Shown one piece after another: positions 8,443 through 16,902 of a DNA stretch of 38,253 bases (the stretch's first letter is position 1; every line of letters begins with the position of its first letter). The position numbers and the translations under genes are program-made. Below the pieces are notes generated by a model. It saw only the letters and a program-made list of their open reading frames with translations, was not told where the DNA came from and did not search any database. Origin of the DNA: an uncultured Kineothrix sp. (GTDB taxonomy: Bacteria; Bacillota; Clostridia; Lachnospirales; Lachnospiraceae); assembly GCA_910587275.1 (NCBI GenBank), contig CAJUMD010000020.1:1-38253 (forward strand), given 5' to 3'.

Positions 8443-9333
8443 ATGGAAAATGGAAAAAGGAAAAATGTAAAAAATATGAAAATAGAAAAAAATAAAAACG
8501 AAAAAGCAGCCAGGACGATAAAAACGGCAGTGACGCATGTCCTGTTGGCAGGGATTGGGTTTATCTGGATTTATCCGTTTTTATGGATGGTTTCCGCGTC
8601 GTTTAAGAGCCAGCCGGAGTTTTTTGAAAACAGGCTCGGATTGGTTCCGAAAGCGCCCACGGTGGACAATATCATCCGCATATGGGAAAAAGCCCATTTC
8701 GGTACTTACTTTATGAATACCATTATTGTTACATTCTTTTCGGTCCTTTTGGTGCTGGCTATGACGATGATGGCGGGATATGCGATGGGCAGGTTCCGGT
8801 TTTGGGGAAGGAACCTGTGCATGGCGGTATTCCTCGGCAGTATTGCCATTCCCCTTGTGAGTACCATTATTCCCACTTATGAGGTCGTAAAAAGCATGAA
8901 CCTGGTGGGGACAAAGTTAGGGCTGGTTTTGTCCCAGGCGGGCGGTGCACATGTTATTTTCCTGCTTCTGTTCACCAGCTTTTTTGAATCGGTCCCGAAG
9001 GAACTGGAGGAGGCTTCCAAAATAGACGGGTGCAATTATCCAAGGACCTTCTTCCATGTCATGATGCCGTTATGTAAGCCGGTGGCGACGACGGTGGTCA
9101 TCATGGAAACCATTTGGGCGTGGAACGCGTTCATGCTGCCTCTTGTACTGACCCTGAACAATCCGTCGTCGAGAACGCTGGCGGTAGGGTTGTATGCGTT
9201 TAAGGGGGAAAACACGGTGGACTGGACGGGAATCGCGGCAGGGGGGACAATTGCAGTCATTCCGGTCATCCTGCTTTTCGTTTTCATGCAGAAGCATTTT
9301 GTGGAAGGAATTGCCGGGGCGGTTAAGAGTTGA
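8443..9333 (+). CDS. CUT1-type sugar ABC transporter permease, MalG-like (296 aa)
   Basis: This is the second permease of the pair. A lysine-rich cytoplasmic start (KRKNVKNMKIEKNKNEKA) is followed by six predicted membrane segments and the EAA loop EEASKIDGCNYPRTFFHVMMP near residues 187-207. The ATG at 8443 is preferred because AGGAGG (8431-8436) is six bases upstream; the ATG at 8437 touches that site. The stop of the first permease (8429-8431) overlaps the beginning of this ribosome site, so the two are certainly cotranscribed. Length and topology are normal for MalG-type subunits. The sugar specificity resides in the binding protein downstream and cannot be inferred here. Confidence 0.92.
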   Translation: MENGKRKNVKNMKIEKNKNEKAARTIKTAVTHVLLAGIGFIWIYPFLWMVSASFKSQPEFFENRLGLVPKAPTVDNIIRIWEKAHFGTYFMNTIIVTFFSVLLVLAMTMMAGYAMGRFRFWGRNLCMAVFLGSIAIPLVSTIIPTYEVVKSMNLVGTKLGLVLSQAGGAHVIFLLLFTSFFESVPKELEEASKIDGCNYPRTFFHVMMPLCKPVATTVVIMETIWAWNAFMLPLVLTLNNPSSRTLAVGLYAFKGENTVDWTGIAAGGTIAVIPVILLFVFMQKHFVEGIAGAVKS

Positions 9334-9423
9334 CGGGAAAACAAAAAAACGAAAGATAAAGCAGCAGCAGGGGCGAAAAGTGCAGGATAACGATGGATAG
9401 TAAAGTATGGAAGGAGAAAAGAG

Positions 9424-10989
9424 ATGTTGAAAAGGAAAATCGGAACCATGATGTTGGCGGCAGTTTTAGCGGTATCTTCCCTTGCGGGGTGCGGTGCGAT
9501 GCCGTCTGCCAAAGGGACAACGCAGGAGAGGGCGGACAGTGCGGCAGGAGGAAGCATGGCGGAAGAAAACCATCCGGAAACCGGACCGGCGGAGGAAGGC
9601 GGTGCAGGGGAGAAAGCGGCGGGAGGGACAGACAGTGCGCAGGGAGAGAAGATTACGCTGCGTGTGGTGGATTGGAGCGACGGTTCCGTAAACCAGCGGG
9701 AAGCCTTCCATGAAAAATATATGGAAGAACATCCCGATATTCAAATCGAATATACGATGCTGACGGTGGACCAGTTTAAAAATACCATCGTAACGATGAT
9801 TAAGTCCGGTGAGGGTCCCGATATCTTCCCCATTCCCGTGGGACTGACGTTAAACACGGCGGTGGAGGAGGGGTGGTACCAGCCCATAAACCCGTATGTA
9901 ACCGAAGACTTTGCGGAACGGTTCGATCCCCTGTCATTTGCGGAAGGAGTCACCCATATCGGCGGGGACTGGTATACCATTACGGAGGTTATGCCGACCA
10001 TCCAGTGTCTGTTCTTTTATAATAAAGATGTTCTGCAGGATGCCGGTGTGACGGAAATTCCTTCCACGTACTCCGAATTCCGGGAAGCCTGCCGGAAGGT
10101 GACGGAAAACGGAAACGGCAATGTGTACGGACTGATAGACGGCGGAAAGCAGATGAACCGCATGGATGTAATGGCCCGTTCCCTGACGGCAGCGGCGGGA
10201 GGAAAAATCGCTGCGACCACAAAGGTGCTGGTGGATCAGGGGAAAGCTCCTTATGACAGCGGGGAAATGATACAGGCGCTGGGACTGATCCGGGGGCTTG
10301 TGGAGGACGGGAGCATTCATCCCGATACCATTAATATCAGTGCGCCGGAAGCGCGGGAACTGTTTGCGCAGGGGCAGGCTGCCTTTCTCTGCCAGGGTAT
10401 GTGGTGTATCGCACAGTGGGATGCAAATTACCCGGATTTAAATTACGGCGTCATGGCGGTCCCGGTGCCCGACGGGGTGACGGATACTTATGTGCAGGCA
10501 GGGGAACTGTCCCCGTGGATCGGGATATATAAACAATCCAAACATCCGGCAGAAGCCGCGGAGTACTTAATGGCATTGTACAGCGAGGAATACGGCTACC
10601 AGCCGGGCTGCGTGGAAGACGGTACGTTCGTGTCCGTCATTCCTTCCATCAACGAAAAGTATATGACGAACGAAGTAATGAAGCAGTATTATACCGTGGC
10701 GGAGGAGACGTCCAAAGTGGTTCCCACGATTGCGAAAAGGGATGCGAAGGCAAACGATTTCTATGCGGAAGTAAAGGATGTACAGCCCGGCCTGGGGGCG
10801 ATTGTACAGGGGATTATTTCCCAAAGCATCACCGACTATGAAGCCGCGTTAAAGAAACTGTCGGAGGATTCCACGGCGGAATGGAAACGGGCATGTGAAG
10901 CCGTCGGGATGGATTACGGTATGCTGGAATTTCCTAATTGGAATACGAAGGAAGACTATACGGACGAGGCTTACCGGGAATTGAAATAA
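9424..10989 (+). CDS. Sugar ABC transporter substrate-binding lipoprotein, family 1 (521 aa)
   Basis: This extracellular solute-binding protein is tethered by a lipobox, SSLAGC with Cys23, after a hydrophobic signal segment. A disordered G/A/E-rich linker spans about residues 30-75. The family 1 fold then begins with ITLRVVDWSDGS and continues through IQIEYTMLTVDQFKNTIVTMIKSGEGPDIF. The remainder (FFYNKDVLQDAGV, LFAQGQAAFLCQGMW, a late VPTI block) is typical, and the length is slightly above average because of the linker. GGAGAAAAGAG precedes the ATG. It closes the sulfatase-permease-permease operon and is followed by a terminator at 11005-11046. It would define the imported, possibly sulfated, glycan. 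Confidence 0.9.
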   Translation: MLKRKIGTMMLAAVLAVSSLAGCGAMPSAKGTTQERADSAAGGSMAEENHPETGPAEEGGAGEKAAGGTDSAQGEKITLRVVDWSDGSVNQREAFHEKYMEEHPDIQIEYTMLTVDQFKNTIVTMIKSGEGPDIFPIPVGLTLNTAVEEGWYQPINPYVTEDFAERFDPLSFAEGVTHIGGDWYTITEVMPTIQCLFFYNKDVLQDAGVTEIPSTYSEFREACRKVTENGNGNVYGLIDGGKQMNRMDVMARSLTAAAGGKIAATTKVLVDQGKAPYDSGEMIQALGLIRGLVEDGSIHPDTINISAPEARELFAQGQAAFLCQGMWCIAQWDANYPDLNYGVMAVPVPDGVTDTYVQAGELSPWIGIYKQSKHPAEAAEYLMALYSEEYGYQPGCVEDGTFVSVIPSINEKYMTNEVMKQYYTVAEETSKVVPTIAKRDAKANDFYAEVKDVQPGLGAIVQGIISQSITDYEAALKKLSEDSTAEWKRACEAVGMDYGMLEFPNWNTKEDYTDEAYRELK

Positions 10990-11004
10990 GGAAGCATTGC
11001 GGGC

Positions 11005-11046
11005 GGGGCAGGGAGATATCTTTCCTGCCCGGTTTGTATTTTTTTC
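11005..11046 (+). terminator. Rho-independent terminator of the sulfatase operon
   Basis: GGGCAGG (11006-11012) pairs with CCTGCCC (11024-11030), with three weaker inner pairs around a short loop. A T-rich stretch including seven consecutive T follows. It lies directly after the binding-protein stop codon. Confidence 0.75.
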
Positions 11047-11134
11047 CGGTCTGTGGTAAGCTGTTAAGGAAAATACTTTATGGACTATGATTGGAATAAT
11101 TCCGGAATGAGAACGGTTTATAGGACTGAAAAGA

Positions 11135-11143
11135 TGATATAAT
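11135..11143 (+). promoter_or_regulatory. Extended -10 promoter element before the methyltransferase
   Basis: TGATATAAT contains a perfect TATAAT at 11138-11143 with the TGN extension in front. No good -35 is present at the right distance. The rest of 10990-11263 holds the upstream terminator and two 11-bp palindromes, at 11093-11103 (GGAATAATTCC) and 11193-11203 (CTGTCTGACAG), whose role is unknown. Confidence 0.4.
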
Positions 11144-11263
11144 GAAAGAAATAAGCATTATGGAATACCTTTTTATGACGGCTTATGGTAAACTGTCTGA
11201 CAGAAGAAAAGGACGTTTGGAATATCACGGGACGCAGGGACGGAAAACTGGAGGATTTATAAA

Positions 11264-13123
11264 ATGATTAGACTGGCAACGGTATTTAGCGGAATCGGGG
11301 CGATTGAACATGCATTGGAAAGAATGGAACTGGAGCATGAAATTGTATTTGCCTGTGATAATGGGGATGTTGATATTCTGTCGAAAAAAATTAATATGGA
11401 TTTGGTGGAAATAGAAGAAGAATTGTCTTTTTTGGATGATCTGGTGGAACGGATTCAGGCGGCGAACGGGGAAGAAGACGAGTATAAAATGCAGTTGGAC
11501 ATTATGCTGGCAGCAGCAAAGGCGGAATACGAAAAGGTGTCCGGCCAAATTGAACGGGTAGATGAGCAGGATGCGGCAGAATTGATTCTGCATATTATGG
11601 ATACCATTGTCGGAATGGCTGGCGTAAAGAAATCCCGGATAAAGGAGTACGGGGAATTTTCCGTAAAGCTAAAAGCAAAAGAGGATCGGAAAAGCAGGGT
11701 TTTGGAATCCTTCCAATGTATTTTGGAGGTTGCAAACGATTACAAAAAGGATAATGCGTTAAATATCCTGGGCGGAGAGAACGTGCCGTATAAAAGCGCG
11801 GATGGCATTAAGTGGGCGGAGGTGTCTGAGGATTTGAAACGGGCCTATGATATTTTGGAGGCGAATAAAGGGAAGAAAATCATAAAAAGTGTCCGTGACC
11901 TGTGCGAGCGGACCGGTATGCTCCATGAAAAAATTAATTCCCTGCACATCCTGCGTGAGCTGGCGAGAATCAATGATTACCGGGAAAAAAAGGAGTACGT
12001 GGACAATCTGTACCGCGGAAAGGAATCTTTAAATAAAGTAAGAACAAGTTACATGGCAAACTATAAAATAAAGGCGGAAGATTTTCACTGGAATGTCTCT
12101 TTTTTGGATGGCAGGCAGTACGAGGATAAAGTAGACCTGTTCGTGGGCGGAAGCCCCTGCCAATCCTTTAGCCTGGTGGGCAAACAGCGTGGGCTGGAAG
12201 ATACGAGGGGAACCTTGTTTTATGAATATGCAAGACTGGTGGGGGAAATAAAGCCGAAAGTGTTTATTTATGAAAATGTAAAAGCATTATTAAGCAATGA
12301 CGACGGAAAAACATGGGATACGGTTTCAAGGGTTTTTACGGAATTAAATTATACATGGGAAAAGATGGTTCTTAATGCAAAGGATTTTGGAATTCCGCAA
12401 AACCGGGAAAGGGTTTTTGTGGTTGGTTTTCGGAACGATTTGGTGTTGGAACAGGAATTTGGGGTTCCAAAGCCGTTTCCATTGGAAAAGAAAATGCAGG
12501 ATTTTCTTTTGGAAAATGTTTCGGGACGTTATTACCTGCCTGAAAAAGGGGTGGATTTTGTAACAAAAGAAAAAAACCTGGTAAAAAGGTATACGCAGAT
12601 CGACGGGGAAGTGCAGCTTTGCCAAAAAAAGAACCAGCAGTTTAACTGGCATGGGGATTTTGTGTTTGTGGAAGAAACTAAGGATAAAGAAAAGACCATG
12701 GAGGACTTGGAAAAATATTTTCTGTCAGAAAAGGTCAGGAAATATGTGTTGGCTTCGGGGACTAAAAATTTTTATTCCAGGCCGCAGACCGATTTGGAAA
12801 TAGCGCGCCCCCTGCTTACCACGATGCATAAAATGCATCGGGCGGGAGTGGATAATTATGTTACGACAGAGGGAAGACTAAGGAAACTAACTCCAAGGGA
12901 ATGCCTGCGGTTAATGGGGTTTTGCGACAGTTTTAAAATTGCCGTGTCGGATACGGCGGCATACCAGCAGGCAGGTAATTCCATTGTGGTTGATGTATTG
13001 ATTCATATTATGAAGTCGGTGTTGGAAAGTTACCCGAAGCTAATATCGGGGGAAGGACAGGCGGAAGCACCTGTGGAAATTAGGGAACAGGAAGCGGCTC
13101 AGCAGAAAGTAAAGGTAAGTTAA
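11264..13123 (+). CDS. DNA cytosine-5 methyltransferase with large N-terminal insertion (619 aa)
   Basis: The enzyme transfers a methyl group from S-adenosylmethionine to C5 of cytosine in a specific DNA site. Motif I is TVFSGIGAIEHAL (residues 6-18) and motif II ends at FACD (29-32). The catalytic motif IV is GGSPCQSFS with Cys299; motif VI is ENV (337-339), motif VIII QNRERVFVVGF (379-389), motif IX LTPRECLRLMGF (542-553) and motif X QQAGNSI (568-574). The target-recognition region is about 395-535. Residues 37 to about 255, between motif II and the motif III-IV region, are an unusual helical insertion of roughly 215 residues. The ATG follows GGAGG. One base separates it from the McrB-like gene, so it should protect host DNA from that nuclease. 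Confidence 0.92.
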   Translation: MIRLATVFSGIGAIEHALERMELEHEIVFACDNGDVDILSKKINMDLVEIEEELSFLDDLVERIQAANGEEDEYKMQLDIMLAAAKAEYEKVSGQIERVDEQDAAELILHIMDTIVGMAGVKKSRIKEYGEFSVKLKAKEDRKSRVLESFQCILEVANDYKKDNALNILGGENVPYKSADGIKWAEVSEDLKRAYDILEANKGKKIIKSVRDLCERTGMLHEKINSLHILRELARINDYREKKEYVDNLYRGKESLNKVRTSYMANYKIKAEDFHWNVSFLDGRQYEDKVDLFVGGSPCQSFSLVGKQRGLEDTRGTLFYEYARLVGEIKPKVFIYENVKALLSNDDGKTWDTVSRVFTELNYTWEKMVLNAKDFGIPQNRERVFVVGFRNDLVLEQEFGVPKPFPLEKKMQDFLLENVSGRYYLPEKGVDFVTKEKNLVKRYTQIDGEVQLCQKKNQQFNWHGDFVFVEETKDKEKTMEDLEKYFLSEKVRKYVLASGTKNFYSRPQTDLEIARPLLTTMHKMHRAGVDNYVTTEGRLRKLTPRECLRLMGFCDSFKIAVSDTAAYQQAGNSIVVDVLIHIMKSVLESYPKLISGEGQAEAPVEIREQEAAQQKVKVS

Positions 13124-13124
13124 G

Positions 13125-14783
13125 ATGGCATTTTCACCGGTTGCACGATTTAGGAATTTTACATTGGAAAATTTAAAGGCGTTATTGGAAGTGTATCCGG
13201 ACGAAGCGCGGGCGATGTCTTGGGATGAGGCGGCAGGCGAAATAGAGGTAGTTTCGCCGGGATATAAAAGAACCGCATACCAGCAGGCATGCCAGCTTGG
13301 ATTGGAAGACAGGGGAAGCAACCGTTTCCGGATACATAATTATTTGTTTACGTTTGATGAGGTGAATTTGGAACGGTATTTGCAGTTTTGGATTAAGACA
13401 TATTATGCGCCGAATCCGTACGTGAAGGGAAATGATGCTCCTTTTCTTATTTATTGTGAAATCCTAAAGGAAATTTTGGCATCTCCCGTTTATGAAATAA
13501 AGTATGATGATTTTTTCCTTAACCGGATTGGGGGAAAAAGCAATGATATTTTGCTCAATGCCATAAAAAACTATGCGGAACCCGTGAGAGTGAAGAAAGT
13601 AAACAATGAGGATATTCTTTATATGGAATCTGCGGATGTGGAACGGGCCGGGAAAGAATTGGATTTTATTGAAAATCAGATGCCAATAGGGAATGCCGGC
13701 AGTAAAAGTGAATTTTTTGACCGGTTTTCTTATGGTAACTTCTGCCGTTTTTTTGGATTTGATAAACCGCAGGGATTAAATTTCCAAACGGGATTTCAGA
13801 GCCCTTTCCAAAGGAACCGGATTGTTTTCGGGGCGCCGGGTACCGGTAAAAGTTACAGGTTAAACCGGGAGAAGGACGTTCTGCTTGGCAAAGATTCCCC
13901 GGATTTTGAGCGTGTGACTTTTCATCCGAACTATTCTTATGCCAATTTTGTGGGTACTTACAAACCGGTATCGGAGAAAGAGGAAAACGGAAAGGATACC
14001 ATCCGGTATGAGTATGTGCCGGGGCCGTTTATGCGCGTTTATGTGAAAGCATTGGAAAGCGGCAGGAAGCAGGAGCATGTGAAGCCTTACCTGCTTTTGA
14101 TTGAGGAAATAAACCGGGCAAATGTGGCGGCAGTATTTGGGGAGATATTCCAGTTATTGGACAGGGACGGCAGTAATGTAAGCGAATATACGGTTCATGC
14201 CACGGAAGACATGAAAAAGTATTTGGCGGACCGGTTGCAGGGGCAGCCGGATGATTATGCGGAAATCAGGATTCCTGATAATATGTTTATTTGGGCGACC
14301 ATGAACAGTGCGGATCAGGGAGTGTTTCCTATGGATACGGCATTTAAGCGCAGATGGGAATTTGAATATATCGGTGTGGATGAGGAAGCAAAAGGAGTGG
14401 AAAACGTTGTTATTCCTATCGGCATGGGCATCGGAAGAAAGTATGTGATGTGGGATGAGCTGCGTTGTCGTATTAATGATATTTTATCTTCGGATGAATG
14501 CAGGTTAAACGAAGACAAACTTTTGGGACCATACTTTATTTCCAAAAGCAGGCTGGATCATGCGCTGGAAGATGAAGATGTGTTTGTGAAAGCATTTGAA
14601 GGCAAAGTCCTTATGTATTTATTTGAAGATGCCATGAAAATGCGTCCGGCTAAGATATTTAAGGGGCATAAAGGGAAGATGATTTTTTCGGAAATCTGTA
14701 AAACATTTGAAGAACGCGGGGATGCGTTGTTTGGAATATCGGATATGACTGATGTGAAAAAGCCAATGGAAACGGAAAGATAG
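13125..14783 (+). CDS. McrB-like AAA+ GTPase of a LlaJI/McrBC-type restriction system (552 aa)
   Basis: The C-terminal half is an McrB-type AAA+ motor. Its Walker A is GAPGTGKS (236-243) and Walker B is LLLIEEINRAN (about 323-333). The McrB signature in sensor-1 position reads ATMNSADQG (391-399), replacing the usual MNTADRS, and AFKRRWEFEYI (406-416) carries the arginine-finger region. In this family the motor uses GTP to drive translocation by the partner nuclease. The N-terminal 225 residues, which I cannot assign to a known DNA-reading domain, probably provide site recognition. The gene starts one base after the methyltransferase stop and ends 13 bases before the nuclease gene. The cassette is A+T-richer than its flanks, suggesting transfer. 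Confidence 0.88.
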   Translation: MAFSPVARFRNFTLENLKALLEVYPDEARAMSWDEAAGEIEVVSPGYKRTAYQQACQLGLEDRGSNRFRIHNYLFTFDEVNLERYLQFWIKTYYAPNPYVKGNDAPFLIYCEILKEILASPVYEIKYDDFFLNRIGGKSNDILLNAIKNYAEPVRVKKVNNEDILYMESADVERAGKELDFIENQMPIGNAGSKSEFFDRFSYGNFCRFFGFDKPQGLNFQTGFQSPFQRNRIVFGAPGTGKSYRLNREKDVLLGKDSPDFERVTFHPNYSYANFVGTYKPVSEKEENGKDTIRYEYVPGPFMRVYVKALESGRKQEHVKPYLLLIEEINRANVAAVFGEIFQLLDRDGSNVSEYTVHATEDMKKYLADRLQGQPDDYAEIRIPDNMFIWATMNSADQGVFPMDTAFKRRWEFEYIGVDEEAKGVENVVIPIGMGIGRKYVMWDELRCRINDILSSDECRLNEDKLLGPYFISKSRLDHALEDEDVFVKAFEGKVLMYLFEDAMKMRPAKIFKGHKGKMIFSEICKTFEERGDALFGISDMTDVKKPMETER

Positions 14784-14796
14784 TGGGGGAAGGGAT

Positions 14797-16749
14797 ATGG
14801 CGAAGGCATTTTTTCGCGAGCAATATCATTATACCGTGGATGAAATTTCCCAAAGGCTGGAAACAACGGTCGAAGAAGCAAGACATCTGCTTGGCATTTT
14901 GAAGAAATACGGAATTGTGAAGGCGGTGAAGGCTCCAAAACCCGGATATGAAGAACTGCCGGGTCAGGACATGGTTTTAGCGGATGTATTGGAATACAAT
15001 CCGAATGTGGAATATGCGTTCGGGTTTGTGGGAGTGGTGATGCTGGAAGGGCATGTATTCAAATGTTATCCCAAATATATCTTTTCCACGGAAGCACCCA
15101 TGCTGCAATTGAGGAAAGTTTTAAAGGTGATTAAAAAATATAATGAAAAAGAGCAGTTGGTGTATCTATACAATGGGGAGGATAACGGCAGGATTTTTAA
15201 CCGTCTTGCGGTATCCCTGTATCTGTTGGAAGAATATTTTTTGTACGGTGTATATACCAACAGTCATGAGATTGTGGAAACAAACGGCATCGGTGAAATT
15301 CTTTGGGATAAAACCATTAACGAAACGGTTGCATTGATAAGGGATAACCGTCCGTATTATGTGCAGATGCAGACACGGAGTATGGAGGATAATGATGCGG
15401 ATTATTTCCGCAGGTTACATGAGTGCGTATTATCACAATGCAGCGCGGAGTTGGAAGCGGCAGGTATCTTAGAGCTGTTTGATATCGGGCAGGTAAACCT
15501 TACGTCTTTGGAAATAGGGGATTTCGGTGATACGGACGACGTGAAATACCGTTTGGAGCGTGAAATGCGGATGCAGTTTGTGACCAGGAAGCAGATGCTT
15601 TTGAAAACGCTTTATACTTATATTTCCAATGAAAAAATGAGTATGGAAAGCAGCGGACTAAGCCTGTACGGGACAGGTAATTTTGAACAGGTATGGGAAA
15701 AAGTGTGCGCGGATAATTTTGGAAACATGCTGCATGAAAAATTAGGCAGCCTGCCGCTTGGCGTATGCAGCGAATATGCCGGTAAACGGGAGAAAGAATT
15801 AATCAGCATGATTGACAGACCGGTTTGGCATAAGAATTATCCTGCAATGAGCGGCGGTAAAACCAGGACATTAAGGCCTGACCTCATTCGTATTTTTCCA
15901 TGCGGCGGTCAGGGCGGATATTGTTTCGGAATATATGATGCGAAGTATTATTGCATTGATTTTAACGGAGAGCCGCCATGTGGCAGGGTGACCGGGCAGC
16001 CGGGCGTGGAGGATATTACGAAACAGTATTTATACCAGTTGGCTTATGATGATTTTGTGCAAAAACAGGGTTACCGTTATGTACAGAATGCATTTCTGTG
16101 TCCGCAGGAAGATGCGGAACCGGATTACGGTTACGTAAAAATGGCAATGCTGCAAACCGTAGGAAACAAGATGTTGGAAAATATTATGATAGTGAAACTC
16201 TGCGCGGAAGAAATGTATGACCTGTATCTTGCGAATGAAAGGATAGGAAATATAACGGATTATATTCCGGATGTGGGGAGAAAACCCGTAAAACGCAGAA
16301 ATTTTACCCAGCGTATGCTGGCATATTTACAAGGAAAGGCTAAGAGAGGATGGAGTGAGGACAGGGCGGCAGATACGGAAGCAGGGAGGGTTATTTATCC
16401 TGAACGGATCAGCAGGGAAGTTGGAGCGAAATTAATTTATGATATAATGTGTTTGACTGCAACGGATACGCTATATGAGTTCGTACCGTATGGGATTATA
16501 TGTTCTGATGCAGCGGAAGATAGGGGGAATTCTTATATAAGGTGCGATCAGATGGCGATGGCGGCGCTTGAAACGGAGGAGCGTGTTAAAGAATTGGCAA
16601 AAAGGCAATTGGGGAATAAGGACTTGATTGCGGAAATTTTACGGGAGGCTTTCCGTGATAAAAAGGAAATTGCAGTGTTGATAGATGGGGACAAGTGGGA
16701 TATGCTGATTGAAAACGTGTTTGGATTTATAAAGGAAGCATATCGATAA
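14797..16749 (+). CDS. LlaJI/McrC-like restriction endonuclease subunit with C-terminal extension (650 aa)
   Basis: This is the nuclease partner of the McrB-like motor. A PD-(D/E)XK-like core is visible: TLRPDLIRIF with P361-D362, then FGIYDAKYY with D381 and K383, the arrangement seen in LlaJI/McrC nucleases. The N-terminal 45 residues resemble a winged-helix domain (YTVDEISQRLETTVEEARHL), followed by VFKCYPKYIF and RIFNRLAVSLYLLEEYF, typical of the family. From about residue 485 there is a further 165-residue tail with no recognised domain; as far as I recall, related LlaJI nuclease subunits are shorter. The start follows a GGGGGAAGGG site. Sequence specificity is unknown; LlaJI itself reads GACGC, but that cannot be carried over. 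Confidence 0.82.
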   Translation: MAKAFFREQYHYTVDEISQRLETTVEEARHLLGILKKYGIVKAVKAPKPGYEELPGQDMVLADVLEYNPNVEYAFGFVGVVMLEGHVFKCYPKYIFSTEAPMLQLRKVLKVIKKYNEKEQLVYLYNGEDNGRIFNRLAVSLYLLEEYFLYGVYTNSHEIVETNGIGEILWDKTINETVALIRDNRPYYVQMQTRSMEDNDADYFRRLHECVLSQCSAELEAAGILELFDIGQVNLTSLEIGDFGDTDDVKYRLEREMRMQFVTRKQMLLKTLYTYISNEKMSMESSGLSLYGTGNFEQVWEKVCADNFGNMLHEKLGSLPLGVCSEYAGKREKELISMIDRPVWHKNYPAMSGGKTRTLRPDLIRIFPCGGQGGYCFGIYDAKYYCIDFNGEPPCGRVTGQPGVEDITKQYLYQLAYDDFVQKQGYRYVQNAFLCPQEDAEPDYGYVKMAMLQTVGNKMLENIMIVKLCAEEMYDLYLANERIGNITDYIPDVGRKPVKRRNFTQRMLAYLQGKAKRGWSEDRAADTEAGRVIYPERISREVGAKLIYDIMCLTATDTLYEFVPYGIICSDAAEDRGNSYIRCDQMAMAALETEERVKELAKRQLGNKDLIAEILREAFRDKKEIAVLIDGDKWDMLIENVFGFIKEAYR

Positions 16750-16830
16750 AGAATAAGGGGGAGGGTATTTTGATTGTAACATTTCAGGCCGAACTGTTAC
16801 TTTTTATTCCCGTATCCTGCCCGCTCCTTC

Positions 16831-16858
16831 TTGACAAATAAAATTATTTGTGTATAAT
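16831..16858 (+). promoter_or_regulatory. Consensus promoter of the membrane-protein gene at 16903
   Basis: A perfect TTGACA (16831-16836) and a perfect TATAAT (16853-16858) are separated by 16 bases. The expected start near 16865 leaves a leader of about 40 bases before the GTG start. This is the strongest-looking promoter in the window and shows that transcription is renewed after the restriction cassette. Confidence 0.8.
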
Positions 16859-16902
16859 CGTATACTAAGAGTAAAATTATACAAAACGCAAAAGGTGGAC
16901 AG

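Noticed and set aside
11093..11203. Two 11-bp palindromes (GGAATAATTCC and CTGTCTGACAG) upstream of the methyltransferase, considered as control sites for the restriction cassette.
   Set aside because: They are short, unrelated to each other, and no controller protein gene is present, so chance occurrence cannot be excluded.
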